NCBI GenBank assembly: GCA_003598015.1
Contig: QZKE01000002.1
Coordinates: 1-34,984 of the forward strand
Length of the DNA: 34,984 bases
Direction: 5' to 3'
Origin: Actinomycetota bacterium
Lineage (GTDB): Bacteria > Actinomycetota > Geothermincolia > Geothermincolales > RBG-13-55-18
The notes beneath the pieces were generated by a model. The model ran no database searches. It was not told where the DNA came from and saw only the letters and a list, made by a program, of their open reading frames with translations. Position numbers and translations under genes: made by a program. Below, in pieces: positions 8,482 to 15,983 of the stretch (position 1 is the first letter of the stretch; every line of letters starts with the position of its first letter).

Positions 8482-9702
8482 ATGGCGGACGAGAGCAAAC
8501 CCAAGCAGTATTTCATGCAGCATGAGCAGATGGACTTCGAGATCCAGCTCATCCTCGGGAGTTGCTACTACGGATGCGCCGACGCCGGGGAGGTCCTCTC
8601 CACCGTCGAGCGCATCGCGGAGGGGGATTTCGAGAGCTGGTACGGGGAGTGGTACGGCACCGCGGCACGCCTGGAGGGCATCGCCGGCACATGCGCCTCG
8701 GCGGGCAACGACATCAGCGCCCGCCAGGCCTACCTGCGCGCTGCCTGTTATTACGCGGCATGTCTCTCCATGATCGACGGTACCGACGACCCATCCCGAA
8801 GAGTGCCCACCTGGAAGAAGCACATGGCCTGTTTCGATGCGTTCTGCGCCCGCCTCAACCCGCCCGCTGAGAAAGTGGAGATACCCTACGAGGGCACACC
8901 CATGCCCGGGTACTTATTCAAACCCGCAGGCAGCGGCGGGCCCTTCGCCATCGTCATCTTCAACAACGGCAGCGACGGCCCCACCGTAGCCATGTGGTCC
9001 TCGGGCGTGGCGGCGGCACTGGAGAGGGGGTACGCGGCTCTCGTCTTCGACGGCCCCGGCCAGAACGCGCTACTCTGGCTGCACGAGGTCCCCTTCCGGT
9101 ATGACTGGGAGAAGGTCATCACACCCGTGGTGGATTTCCTGGCCGCCCGGCCCGACGTCGACCCCGCGCGCATCGCCCTCTCCGGTATCAGCCAGGGAGG
9201 GTACTGGATCCTGCGCGCCCTGGCTTTCGAGCACCGCATCGCCGCGGGAATCGCCGATCCGGGGGTGATGGACGTCTCCACCGCCATCGTCGGCAGGTAT
9301 CCGCCGGAGATGCTCAAGCTCGTGGACGACGGCAAGAAGGAAGAGTTCGACAACATGATGACCGAAGGCCTCAAATATATGGACAAGGCCATGCGCCAGA
9401 CCGTGGAGTGGCGCATGAAGCCTTACGGCACGGAGAGCTTCTACGAGTGGATAAAGATGTCCCGGCAGTATAACGCGCGCGATGTCATCGGGCAGATAGA
9501 ATGTCCCATGTTCGTCGCCGACCCCGACGACGAGCAGTTCTGGCCCGGCCAGCCCCGGGAGGTCTACGACGCGCTCAACTGCCCCAAGACCATCGTGCGC
9601 TTTGCGCGGGAGGAGGGTGCAAACTGGCACTGCGAGCCCAAGGCGCGCAGCCTCTACGACCAACGCATGTTCGACTGGCTGGCCACGGTTATGCCATCTT
9701 GA
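8482..9702 (+). CDS. Alpha/beta hydrolase (DUF1100/FrsA-like esterase family)
   Basis: 406 residues; ATG start with AAGGAGG just upstream. An N-terminal helical part (1-~130) precedes the alpha/beta-hydrolase core. The nucleophile is Ser237 in G-I-S-Q-G-G. The acid is likely Asp349 or Asp350 in A-D-P-D-D-E-Q-F, and the His is His383 in N-W-H-C-E. An oxyanion-type F-N-N-G-S-D stretch lies near 160-165. This layout matches the group containing 2,6-dihydroxypseudooxynicotine hydrolase and FrsA-like enzymes, which cleave C-C or ester bonds and carry a helical cap at the N-terminus. There is no signal peptide, so it is cytoplasmic. The substrate is unknown. An exporter operon follows 222 bases downstream. 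Confidence 0.85.
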   Translation: MADESKPKQYFMQHEQMDFEIQLILGSCYYGCADAGEVLSTVERIAEGDFESWYGEWYGTAARLEGIAGTCASAGNDISARQAYLRAACYYAACLSMIDGTDDPSRRVPTWKKHMACFDAFCARLNPPAEKVEIPYEGTPMPGYLFKPAGSGGPFAIVIFNNGSDGPTVAMWSSGVAAALERGYAALVFDGPGQNALLWLHEVPFRYDWEKVITPVVDFLAARPDVDPARIALSGISQGGYWILRALAFEHRIAAGIADPGVMDVSTAIVGRYPPEMLKLVDDGKKEEFDNMMTEGLKYMDKAMRQTVEWRMKPYGTESFYEWIKMSRQYNARDVIGQIECPMFVADPDDEQFWPGQPREVYDALNCPKTIVRFAREEGANWHCEPKARSLYDQRMFDWLATVMPS

Positions 9703-9757
9703 TGCCTGGGCGAAAACGAGGGCTTGCAATACCCGCCCCGGGAGGGTAGCCGCATAT

Positions 9758-9771
9758 ATCAGACATCTGAT
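9758..9771. promoter_or_regulatory. Small palindrome upstream of the ABC transporter genes
   Basis: ATCAGA-CA-TCTGAT, a perfect 6-bp inverted repeat with a 2-base centre, about 150 bases before the exporter operon. It has the size of a dimeric repressor site, but no matching regulator is in the window. Confidence 0.25.
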
Positions 9772-9924
9772 CCGGATTCCATCGCGGGATTTATGATCCC
9801 CGCATTGCATGGTCATGTTCAGCTCGATCGGGTAATAGAACAGCCGGTTGTGGGAAGAATATGAACATCGTGACTTCTCCATTGCACTACTCGGCGGGGG
9901 GCGGAGAGAAGAAAGAGATATGGG

Positions 9925-10890
9925 ATGATGGAAGGATCCGGAGCCGCGGTAACCGCGAACGGGCTCACCAAGTATTATGATTCCCTGCTGGCCGTGGACC
10001 ATATAACCTTCGAGATCGCCCACGGTGAGATCTTCGGCTTCCTCGGACCAAACGGGGCGGGGAAGACGAGCACCATACGCATGCTCATGAACCTCATCCG
10101 GCCCAGTGAGGGCAGCGCGGCCATCCTGGGCATGGATACCGTACGCGATTCGCTGGCCGTGAAAGCACAGGTGGGCATCGTCCCGGAGGTCTCCAACATA
10201 TTCCCGGAGCTCTCTACGCTCAACAACCTCACCTTTACCGGAGCCCTGTACGGGATGGGCCGCAGGAACCGCATGGCGCGCGCCAGTGAGCTGATCGACC
10301 TCTTCGATCTCGCTGAACACCAGCATAGAAAGGCCGTGGAATTGAGCATGGGGCTGAGGCGCAGGCTGGCCATAGCCATGTCCATCATGCATCGGCCGCG
10401 GATCATCTTTCTCGACGAACCCACCTCGGGTCTTGATGTATCCAGCGCGCGCGCCATCCGCGATACGGTACGGGAACTGAACGGGGAAGGGGTCACCTTT
10501 TTCCTGACCACCCATAACATGGACGAGGCAAACCAGCTCTGCCGCCGCATTGCCGTCATCAACCGGGGCCGCCTCATCGCCGTGGATACTCCGGAAAGAC
10601 TGAAGCAGGCGGCAGCCGAGTCCCAGGTGGTGGAGGCGGTCTTCGACCGGGAGCTGGAGCCCGCGGAGGTGGAGGAGCTGTCCGGACTGGAGGGCTGCAG
10701 CCAGCTTCTCCCCGAGGCCGGCAAGTACCGCATGAGGACCTCCGACCCGGCCCGCATCCTCCAGGGCCTCTACCCCTTCATGCATCGGAGCGGTATCAAA
10801 CCTGTCTCCATAAACACCCTTGGACCCTCGCTGGAGGACGTATTCATAAGGCTGACGGAGGGCGGGAAGGAGGCGGCCGGTGATGGATAG
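9925..10890 (+). CDS. ABC transporter ATP-binding protein (DrrA-like)
   Basis: 321 residues. Walker A G-P-N-G-A-G-K-T at 41-48, signature L-S-M-G-L at 140-144 (a variant of LSGGQ), Walker B I-I-F-L-D-E-P at 160-166 and switch His in T-T-H-N-M-D. The Q-loop Gln is replaced by Glu (V-P-E, residue 88), as in many ABC-2 type ATPases. A C-terminal ~90-residue extension is typical of the drug/lipid exporter group. It powers the permease encoded next, with which it overlaps by 11 bases. The start could be ATG 9925 or the adjacent ATG 9928; the ribosome binding site is weak and purine-rich. The cargo is unknown. Confidence 0.93.
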   Translation: MMEGSGAAVTANGLTKYYDSLLAVDHITFEIAHGEIFGFLGPNGAGKTSTIRMLMNLIRPSEGSAAILGMDTVRDSLAVKAQVGIVPEVSNIFPELSTLNNLTFTGALYGMGRRNRMARASELIDLFDLAEHQHRKAVELSMGLRRRLAIAMSIMHRPRIIFLDEPTSGLDVSSARAIRDTVRELNGEGVTFFLTTHNMDEANQLCRRIAVINRGRLIAVDTPERLKQAAAESQVVEAVFDRELEPAEVEELSGLEGCSQLLPEAGKYRMRTSDPARILQGLYPFMHRSGIKPVSINTLGPSLEDVFIRLTEGGKEAAGDG

Positions 10891-11650
10891 CGAGGTTTTC
10901 GAGGCGAGGGAACCCGCGCTCCTGGACGGACTGCGTAAGGCCTGGGCCATCGCGGGTAAGGATATGAGGATATACTACCTGCAGCCCGCGGTACTCATCT
11001 TCGGGCTGGTCTTTCCCATCGCCATCTTCTTCGCTTTCATGATCGGGAGGGACGTGCAGACGGCAAGCCTGTTCCCGGGCCTGATCGCCCTCACCCTCTT
11101 CTTTTCCACTACCACCGTAGCTCCCTTCAGCGTCCCCTGGGAGAGGATGAACCGCACCTTCGAACGTCTCCTGTTCGCCCCGGTCTCCCTGCCCATGGCG
11201 GTGCTGGGCAAGGTCATCTCGGCGTTCCTCTTCGGCCTGGCGGTTTCCCTCGTCCCCCTGGTACTGGGGCTTCTCTTCTTCGGCTCCCACATCCAGGACT
11301 ATGGCGCCCTCGTTCTGGGCATCATCCTCGGCAACCTCTGCCTTGCGAACATGGGCATGCTCATATCCACCGTGCGAGCGGATACGCCGCCCAAGGTGAT
11401 GATGGTCCTCAACGTGGTGAGGCTGCCGCTGATGTTCATGAGCGGTATCTTCCTGGCCATTCCCACCCTGCCCTACTGGGGCCGCGTCATCGCCTGGTTC
11501 AGCCCGGTCTCGTATGCCACCGACCTGCTCTACAAGGGCCTGGGTTTCCAGGATTACTTCGGAATCGTGATCTCCGTCCTGATGCTGCTGGCCTTTACCG
11601 TGGTCATGTACGTTGCCAGCGTGCTGCGCATGCGCACCTGGAACCGCTGA
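10880..11650 (+). CDS. ABC-2 type transporter permease (DrrB-like)
   Basis: 256 residues with six hydrophobic segments (about 38-56, 63-85, 107-135, 140-165, 175-195, 225-250), the usual count for ABC-2 permeases. The start is GTG 10880 or ATG 10883; GGAAGGAGG ending at 10872 serves either. It overlaps the ATPase gene by a few bases, so the two are translationally coupled and form one exporter. An ABC-2 signature-like F-S-P-V-S-Y-A-T-D-L-L-Y lies near residue 210. It exports a hydrophobic compound, lipid or polysaccharide; which one cannot be told. Confidence 0.9.
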   Translation: MMDSEVFEAREPALLDGLRKAWAIAGKDMRIYYLQPAVLIFGLVFPIAIFFAFMIGRDVQTASLFPGLIALTLFFSTTTVAPFSVPWERMNRTFERLLFAPVSLPMAVLGKVISAFLFGLAVSLVPLVLGLLFFGSHIQDYGALVLGIILGNLCLANMGMLISTVRADTPPKVMMVLNVVRLPLMFMSGIFLAIPTLPYWGRVIAWFSPVSYATDLLYKGLGFQDYFGIVISVLMLLAFTVVMYVASVLRMRTWNR

Positions 11651-11799
11651 GCGCGAGATCTTCACCGCATCGATGCAAGGCCGCGGGATCGGGCCTGGGT
11701 TCCCCGGGGAGCACGCTCACCCCGATGTTATAAGTGCCGTGTTTTGGGCATAAATCAATGAGACAAGGAATACAGGCACCGGCGGACGGGAGGGATGAG

Positions 11800-12981
11800 A
11801 TGGGTTCACGCAGATGGAAGTGGCTCGTAGTGGAGAACCTGGCGGTGGCGGCCGCGGCGCGCGCCCTGGGAAGGCGCGACCTCACCTATCAGATCATACC
11901 GGTGGGCATGTACAACAGCCGGCCGGTGGAGGAGCTCAACCGGGGGCTTCAACCCGGGGATGACGCGCGGCACTACTATGACGGCCGCTTCTACTGGGAG
12001 TGGTGGTATTTCGATGCCCAGTTCGACGACGGGCACCGCTGCGTGCTGGAACTGCAATACCCCAATATCGTCAATTTTCTCGCGCGGGAATGCTGTATGC
12101 TCTTCAACGTATACACCCCCGACGGCCGCGAGTACAACAATATCATCCCCTTCCCGGCCACCATGTGGAGGGCGTCGGACGATACCTGCGACGTGGCCAT
12201 AGGCGATAATACCATCCAGGGCTATTACCCGGAATACCGCGTGAAGTTCGCACACGAGAACCTCGCCTGCGACCTCACCTTCGAGAACCTGCTGCCCGGA
12301 TGGACGCGGGGCAGCGGAGAGGTCATGTTCGGCATGCCGGAGAAGCAGCAGGTATTCGGTTGGGTGGTGGCGCAGCCGCGGGCGCGCGTGAGCGGGACCC
12401 TCTCCGTCGACGGGGTGGAGCACGAAGTCACGGGGCTTGGATACCACGACCACAACTGGGGCAACGGAGTAGTGCCCCGCTACCTCTCCCACTGGATATG
12501 GGGGCGCCTCTCCACCGACCGCCTCACCATGATCTTCGCGGACGTGGTAACCTCGCGCCGCTGCGGGGATGTGCACATCCCCATCGTCTTCCTGGCCCTC
12601 GACGACCGCATCGTCCTCGAGTCCTCGCGGGCGGAGTACCAGGTGGGCGAGTACATATCGGACAGCATCGGCTTCCAGGTCTATCCCAGCCGGGTGGACT
12701 TGGAGTTCTCGGAGCGCGACGTCGCCGGGGAGTTCCACTTCAGGATAGAAAAGGAACTGGAGATGGTGAACACTCTCGCCGATAAGCTCCCCATGGGGCT
12801 GGTCAAGGCCATCGGCAAGACCATCGCCGGCCCCGCCTACTACCGTTTCCTCTCCGAATATCACGGCTGGGTGCAGGTGGGGGAGGAGCGGCTCGAGCTG
12901 GCGGGCGAGACCCACTGGGAATACATGGTGATCACCCTGCGCTGCGGGCAGATACCCGGCCCCGGCCGCAAGATACCCTAA
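11800..12981 (+). CDS. AttH/CrtC-like lipocalin-fold protein
   Basis: 393 residues from ATG 11800, with GGGAGGG five bases upstream; a longer frame from 11734 lacks a good binding site. Two marks point to the lipocalin-like AttH / hydroxyneurosporene-hydratase (CrtC) group: E-W-W-Y-F at 67-71 and G-L-G-Y-H-D-H-N-W-G at 212-221, both hallmark positions of that double beta-barrel fold. Members include carotenoid hydratases and Diels-Alder-type cyclases, so the protein probably binds or modifies a hydrophobic molecule. No signal peptide is evident. It follows the exporter pair by 149 bases on the same strand and might act on the same compound; that link is inference. Confidence 0.75.
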   Translation: MGSRRWKWLVVENLAVAAAARALGRRDLTYQIIPVGMYNSRPVEELNRGLQPGDDARHYYDGRFYWEWWYFDAQFDDGHRCVLELQYPNIVNFLARECCMLFNVYTPDGREYNNIIPFPATMWRASDDTCDVAIGDNTIQGYYPEYRVKFAHENLACDLTFENLLPGWTRGSGEVMFGMPEKQQVFGWVVAQPRARVSGTLSVDGVEHEVTGLGYHDHNWGNGVVPRYLSHWIWGRLSTDRLTMIFADVVTSRRCGDVHIPIVFLALDDRIVLESSRAEYQVGEYISDSIGFQVYPSRVDLEFSERDVAGEFHFRIEKELEMVNTLADKLPMGLVKAIGKTIAGPAYYRFLSEYHGWVQVGEERLELAGETHWEYMVITLRCGQIPGPGRKIP

Positions 12982-13011
12982 GGCATAGGGGTCGGCCCTG
13001 AACCTATGCCT
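12981..13011 (+). repeat. 31-nt GGGGTCG hairpin repeat, copy 1
   Basis: Arms AGGCATAGG and CCTATGCCT (9 bp, perfect) enclose a GGTCGGCCCTGAA loop. The first base is the last base of the preceding stop codon. Family and orientation are given in the findings. Confidence 0.75.
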
Positions 13012-13021
13012 GAGCTTAGAG

Positions 13022-13052
13022 CGGCATAGGGGTCGGCCCTGGATATATGCCT
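13022..13052 (+). repeat. 31-nt GGGGTCG hairpin repeat, copy 2
   Basis: Same orientation as copy 1, ten bases further on: GGCATA at 13023-13028, GGGGTCGGCCCTGG, then TATGCC at 13046-13051. It ends 10 bases before the stop codon of the convergent glycosidase gene, so copies 1 and 2 fill that gap and could terminate both transcripts. Confidence 0.75.
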
Positions 13053-13061
13053 CGACACGTT

Positions 13062-14489
13062 CTATTCGCCGCCGAACATACGCGTGCGGGGATAGACGTC
13101 GTCCCCCTCCCTCACCTGCGTGACGCCGGTCTCCAGGCGGTCGGCGCTGTGGCCGGGGGCGGCGTTCTCCTTGCCATGGAACTGCGGCAGCCACTGCATC
13201 TGCGCCGCGAACATCTCGCCGGTAAGGTTGCGTATCTCGTGGGGGGCCAGCACCGCCGCGGTGAGCGGGTCCACGAGGCAGGCGTGGTAGGCCGCCTCGA
13301 AGTCGCCGCCCAGTGCCGCCTCCACCGCCAGCTCCTGTACCGAGACGTTGGAGCGGCACAGAGCCGCGCAGACCCGCGGAAGCTCTCCCACGCAGGTGGC
13401 GTGCAACCCGTCGCGGTCGGCGAAGACCGGCACCTCCACGCAGCATTCCTGGGGGAGGTTGGTGATGAAGCCCCGGTTGAGGACGTTGCCGGCGAAGCGG
13501 AAAGGCACGCCGGTCAGCCTGGCATTCATGATCTCGGCGGTGAACTCCTCCGACCTCTGGCCGGCCTCGTAGGGTACGGGCACCTCCCCCGCGGCCATGC
13601 CGCTCATCTCCTGCTGGTAGAAATCCTGCATGCCGATCTGGGCGTTGAGGTCCCCCGCGGTCTCCCCCATGAGCCACGGCCCCCCGAAGAGCTCCTTGAG
13701 ATCCTCGCGGTGGCGGAAATAGGGGACGTACTCCGAGGTGTGGCCGGGGAGCTCGGTGCAGAAATAACCGGTGGCTTTCATCATCTCGAAACGGTAGCGT
13801 TCGTTCTTTATCGGGCCCTCCTCATCCAGCTTCTCCCACATGCGGGGGTAGAGGTCCTTGCCGTTATGCTCGAATTCCAGCAGCCAGGCCATGTGGTTGA
13901 TGCCGGCCCAGTACACCGTGCATTCCTCCTCCGGCACGCGCAGCCATTTGCACAGCAGGTCGGTGGTGTGCTGGGTGCCGTGGCAGAGGCCCACGGACTG
14001 CAGGTGCGGAAAGGATTTCTGTACGGCCCAGGTGCAGATGGCCATGGGGTTGGCATGGTTGAGGAGGAGCGCTTCGGGGCAGAGCTCCTCCATGTCCTGC
14101 GCGATATCCAGCAGCACGGGCACGTGCCGCAGCCCGCGGAAAACACCTCCGGGATTGAGGGTATCGCCCACGCATACGTCTACGCCGTACTTCAGGGGGA
14201 TCTCGACATCGGCCCGGTAGGCGTCCAGCCCTCCGACCATGATGGTGCACACCACGAAGTCCGCCCCGGCGAGGGCCTCGCGCTGCTCGGTGGTGGCCGA
14301 GAATGTGCAGCCCAGGTCGTGCTGTTCCTTCATGTTCTCCATGACCTGCGCGACCAGACGCAAACGGCCCGCGTCGATGTCCATGAGGGCGATGTGGGCG
14401 TCGCGCAGGGACTCGTGGTTGAGGATGTCCTGCGTCAGGCGCCGGGTGAACTGCAGGCTCCCGGCTCCGATCATCGCTATCCTGGCCAT
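13062..14489 (-). CDS. GH4 family glycosidase, alpha-galactosidase-like
   Basis: 475 residues; ATG start with a GAGGGGAG site upstream. The N-terminal Rossmann motif I-G-A-G-S (7-11) binds NAD. GH4 marks: N-H-A-N-P-M at 144-149, C169-H170-G in G-L-C-H-G and H199 in G-I-N-H-M; the Cys and His coordinate the Mn ion. The C-H-G form of the motif is the one associated with alpha-galactosidases, as opposed to the 6-phospho-glycosidases. GH4 enzymes cleave glycosides by an oxidation-elimination mechanism needing NAD, Mn and reducing conditions, in the cytoplasm. It is transcribed after the amidohydrolase gene 207 bases upstream, perhaps in one operon. Confidence 0.88.
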   Translation of the reverse strand: MARIAMIGAGSLQFTRRLTQDILNHESLRDAHIALMDIDAGRLRLVAQVMENMKEQHDLGCTFSATTEQREALAGADFVVCTIMVGGLDAYRADVEIPLKYGVDVCVGDTLNPGGVFRGLRHVPVLLDIAQDMEELCPEALLLNHANPMAICTWAVQKSFPHLQSVGLCHGTQHTTDLLCKWLRVPEEECTVYWAGINHMAWLLEFEHNGKDLYPRMWEKLDEEGPIKNERYRFEMMKATGYFCTELPGHTSEYVPYFRHREDLKELFGGPWLMGETAGDLNAQIGMQDFYQQEMSGMAAGEVPVPYEAGQRSEEFTAEIMNARLTGVPFRFAGNVLNRGFITNLPQECCVEVPVFADRDGLHATCVGELPRVCAALCRSNVSVQELAVEAALGGDFEAAYHACLVDPLTAAVLAPHEIRNLTGEMFAAQMQWLPQFHGKENAAPGHSADRLETGVTQVREGDDVYPRTRMFGGE

Positions 14490-14663
14490 TACGACTCTCC
14501 CCTCTCATCACGGTGTTCTGGTGCCACTCCGTACGGTTTCATCCACCCCCGTTTTGCTCCCACTCCGGGCATGTCGCGGGGCAGCGCTGCGGCAATCTCC
14601 TCCACAAATCGACAGCTTTCACAACCGAGTTCTTCGCCTGCTGTCTCGCGGCGACGGCATTTC

Positions 14664-14690
14664 CCGGGCACGTTCCAGACCTGACCCCGG
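14664..14690. repeat. CTGACCCC-type palindrome before the amidohydrolase stop
   Basis: CCGGG (14664-14668) pairs with CCCGG (14686-14690) around a loop ending in GACCTGACC. The core matches the palindrome at 2248-2295. It lies seven bases beyond the amidohydrolase stop codon, so it may end up at the 3' end of that message. Confidence 0.4.
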
Positions 14691-14696
14691 TTGTGC

Positions 14697-15605
14697 CTAC
14701 AGCTTCAGCGCCGCTTTCGCGTTGCCTCCCAGGATCATCTCCTTGTCCTCGGGGGTGATCTCCGGCAGGCCCATCACCTGCATGGCCATGGGCTGCTCCA
14801 GTCCCCGGATGACCTCCACCCACTCGCACTGCGAGTAGACCTCCGTGAAGAGGGGCCAGTCGGTGCCGAAGAGCACCTTGCGCACCCCGCCGTGCATGAG
14901 CTTGGCCTGGCTGAGCATCTGGTAGAGGCCCATGGCGAAGAGGGAGTGGCCTTTCTGCCAGGCGGAGATGTCCACCCACACGTTGGGGTTCTTCATGGCC
15001 ACGGCCAGGGCCTCGTCCACCCACGGGTTGCCGGCGTGGGCGAGGATGAAGTTCACCCCACGGAAGTCCACGGCGATCTTGTCCACGTAAACGGGACGGC
15101 AGGTCTTGAGGTAGGAGTAGCCCGGACCCAGGCCGGTATGGACCATTACCGTGAGACCCAGCCGCTCCGCCTCCGCGTAGAGGGGATAGTAGGCGTCTTC
15201 ATCGGGGTAGAAGCCGGCGATGGTCCACAGCTTTAGGCCACGGAAGCCCATCTCCTCCACGCAGCGGCGCAGTTCGAGCACCCCCGCCTTGCCCCGGCGC
15301 GGGTCCACCCCGGCGAAGGCGATGATGCGGTCCGGGTAGGCCACCAGGATCTCGCCCACGCGGTCGTTGTAATCGCGGTAGGTGAGGTTCCCGGCCTCGT
15401 AGAGGAACTCGAAGTCGAGGGGCAGCAGCACCGTCTTGTCGATGCCCGCCTCGTCCATGTCGGCGATGAGCCGCTCGGCATCGCCCTTCATGATGTTGCC
15501 CAGGTCCTCCAGGCCCAGGGACTCCTGCACCGACTCCATGACCGTAAGCATGTCCTTCTCGACCCATTCCTCGTGCCACATGTGGCAGTGCGCGTCGATG
15601 ATCAT
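14697..15605 (-). CDS. Amidohydrolase family protein (Amidohydro_2)
   Basis: 302 residues; ATG start with AAGGAGG five bases upstream. TIM-barrel amidohydrolase metal site: H6-x-H8 in D-A-H-C-H, H156 (V-M-V-H-T-G), H190 (I-L-A-H-A-G) and D249 (G-T-D-W-P). The subfamily (ACMSD/2-pyrone dicarboxylate hydrolase-like) contains metal-dependent decarboxylases and hydrolases, usually acting on aromatic or cyclic acids. No signal peptide. It is divergent from the large secreted protein gene at 15984 and probably transcribed together with the GH4 gene. The substrate is unknown. Confidence 0.87.
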   Translation of the reverse strand: MIIDAHCHMWHEEWVEKDMLTVMESVQESLGLEDLGNIMKGDAERLIADMDEAGIDKTVLLPLDFEFLYEAGNLTYRDYNDRVGEILVAYPDRIIAFAGVDPRRGKAGVLELRRCVEEMGFRGLKLWTIAGFYPDEDAYYPLYAEAERLGLTVMVHTGLGPGYSYLKTCRPVYVDKIAVDFRGVNFILAHAGNPWVDEALAVAMKNPNVWVDISAWQKGHSLFAMGLYQMLSQAKLMHGGVRKVLFGTDWPLFTEVYSQCEWVEVIRGLEQPMAMQVMGLPEITPEDKEMILGGNAKAALKL

Positions 15606-15710
15606 GACAGCCTCCTTCCCCTAGAATATGAGACAGCCGGCAGCGCCGACCGGCGCGGGGATCCCTGCGTTGATGATACTCCAAGTAGCCCGTGTCTCTC
15701 CACAAGCTTC

Positions 15711-15741
15711 AGGCATAGGGGTCGGCCCTGGATTTATGCCT
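15711..15741 (+). repeat. 31-nt GGGGTCG hairpin repeat, copy 3
   Basis: AGGCATA...TATGCCT arms around GGGGTCGGCCCTGGAT. It forms an inverted pair with the copy at 15821. Confidence 0.75.
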
Positions 15742-15820
15742 GAGCTATATGCCCAGCATATATGCAGGTGGACTTGGGTGATACCTTTCTTCCTTTCCTC
15801 CTGCCTCTCTTGGCGATTTC

Positions 15821-15851
15821 AGGCATAAGTCCAGGGCCGACCCCTATGCCT
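15821..15851 (-). repeat. 31-nt GGGGTCG hairpin repeat, copy 4 (inverted)
   Basis: The reverse complement of copy 3 with a single base difference. AGGCATA at 15821-15827 and TATGCCT at 15845-15851. Together copies 3 and 4 bracket a 79-base T- and C-rich spacer. Confidence 0.75.
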
Positions 15852-15983
15852 TATGAACTGGGGATCAAGACCCATATGCAATAGACCGAATATCAATAAT
15901 ATATGCGGATGACCTGTGAACAGCGGTAGTCTATACGGTTCGTGGGCCGGCAGCGGTCCGTATGACCGAAAGGGGAGAGACTC

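Larger units (their letters stand above)
15606..15983. other. Intergenic region with an inverted pair of hairpin repeats
   Basis: 378 bases without a gene, between divergent transcription units. It holds a head-to-head pair of 31-nt hairpins (annotated separately), an AT-rich stretch at ~15885-15905 that could hold the promoter for the secreted protein, and a leader with two competing helices (15933-15968). Confidence 0.6.

Noticed and set aside
9070-10950. 626-codon open frame on the minus strand
   Set aside because: It lies opposite the hydrolase and ABC ATPase genes, which have full family motifs. It is an antisense shadow typical of high-GC DNA.
11806-13677. 623-codon open frame on the minus strand
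   Set aside because: It covers the AttH/CrtC-like gene in antisense and part of the GH4 gene out of frame. Its composition is Gly/Arg-rich noise with no motif.
13047-14684. 545-codon open frame on the plus strand
   Set aside because: It is antisense to the GH4 gene, whose NAD and metal motifs are intact.
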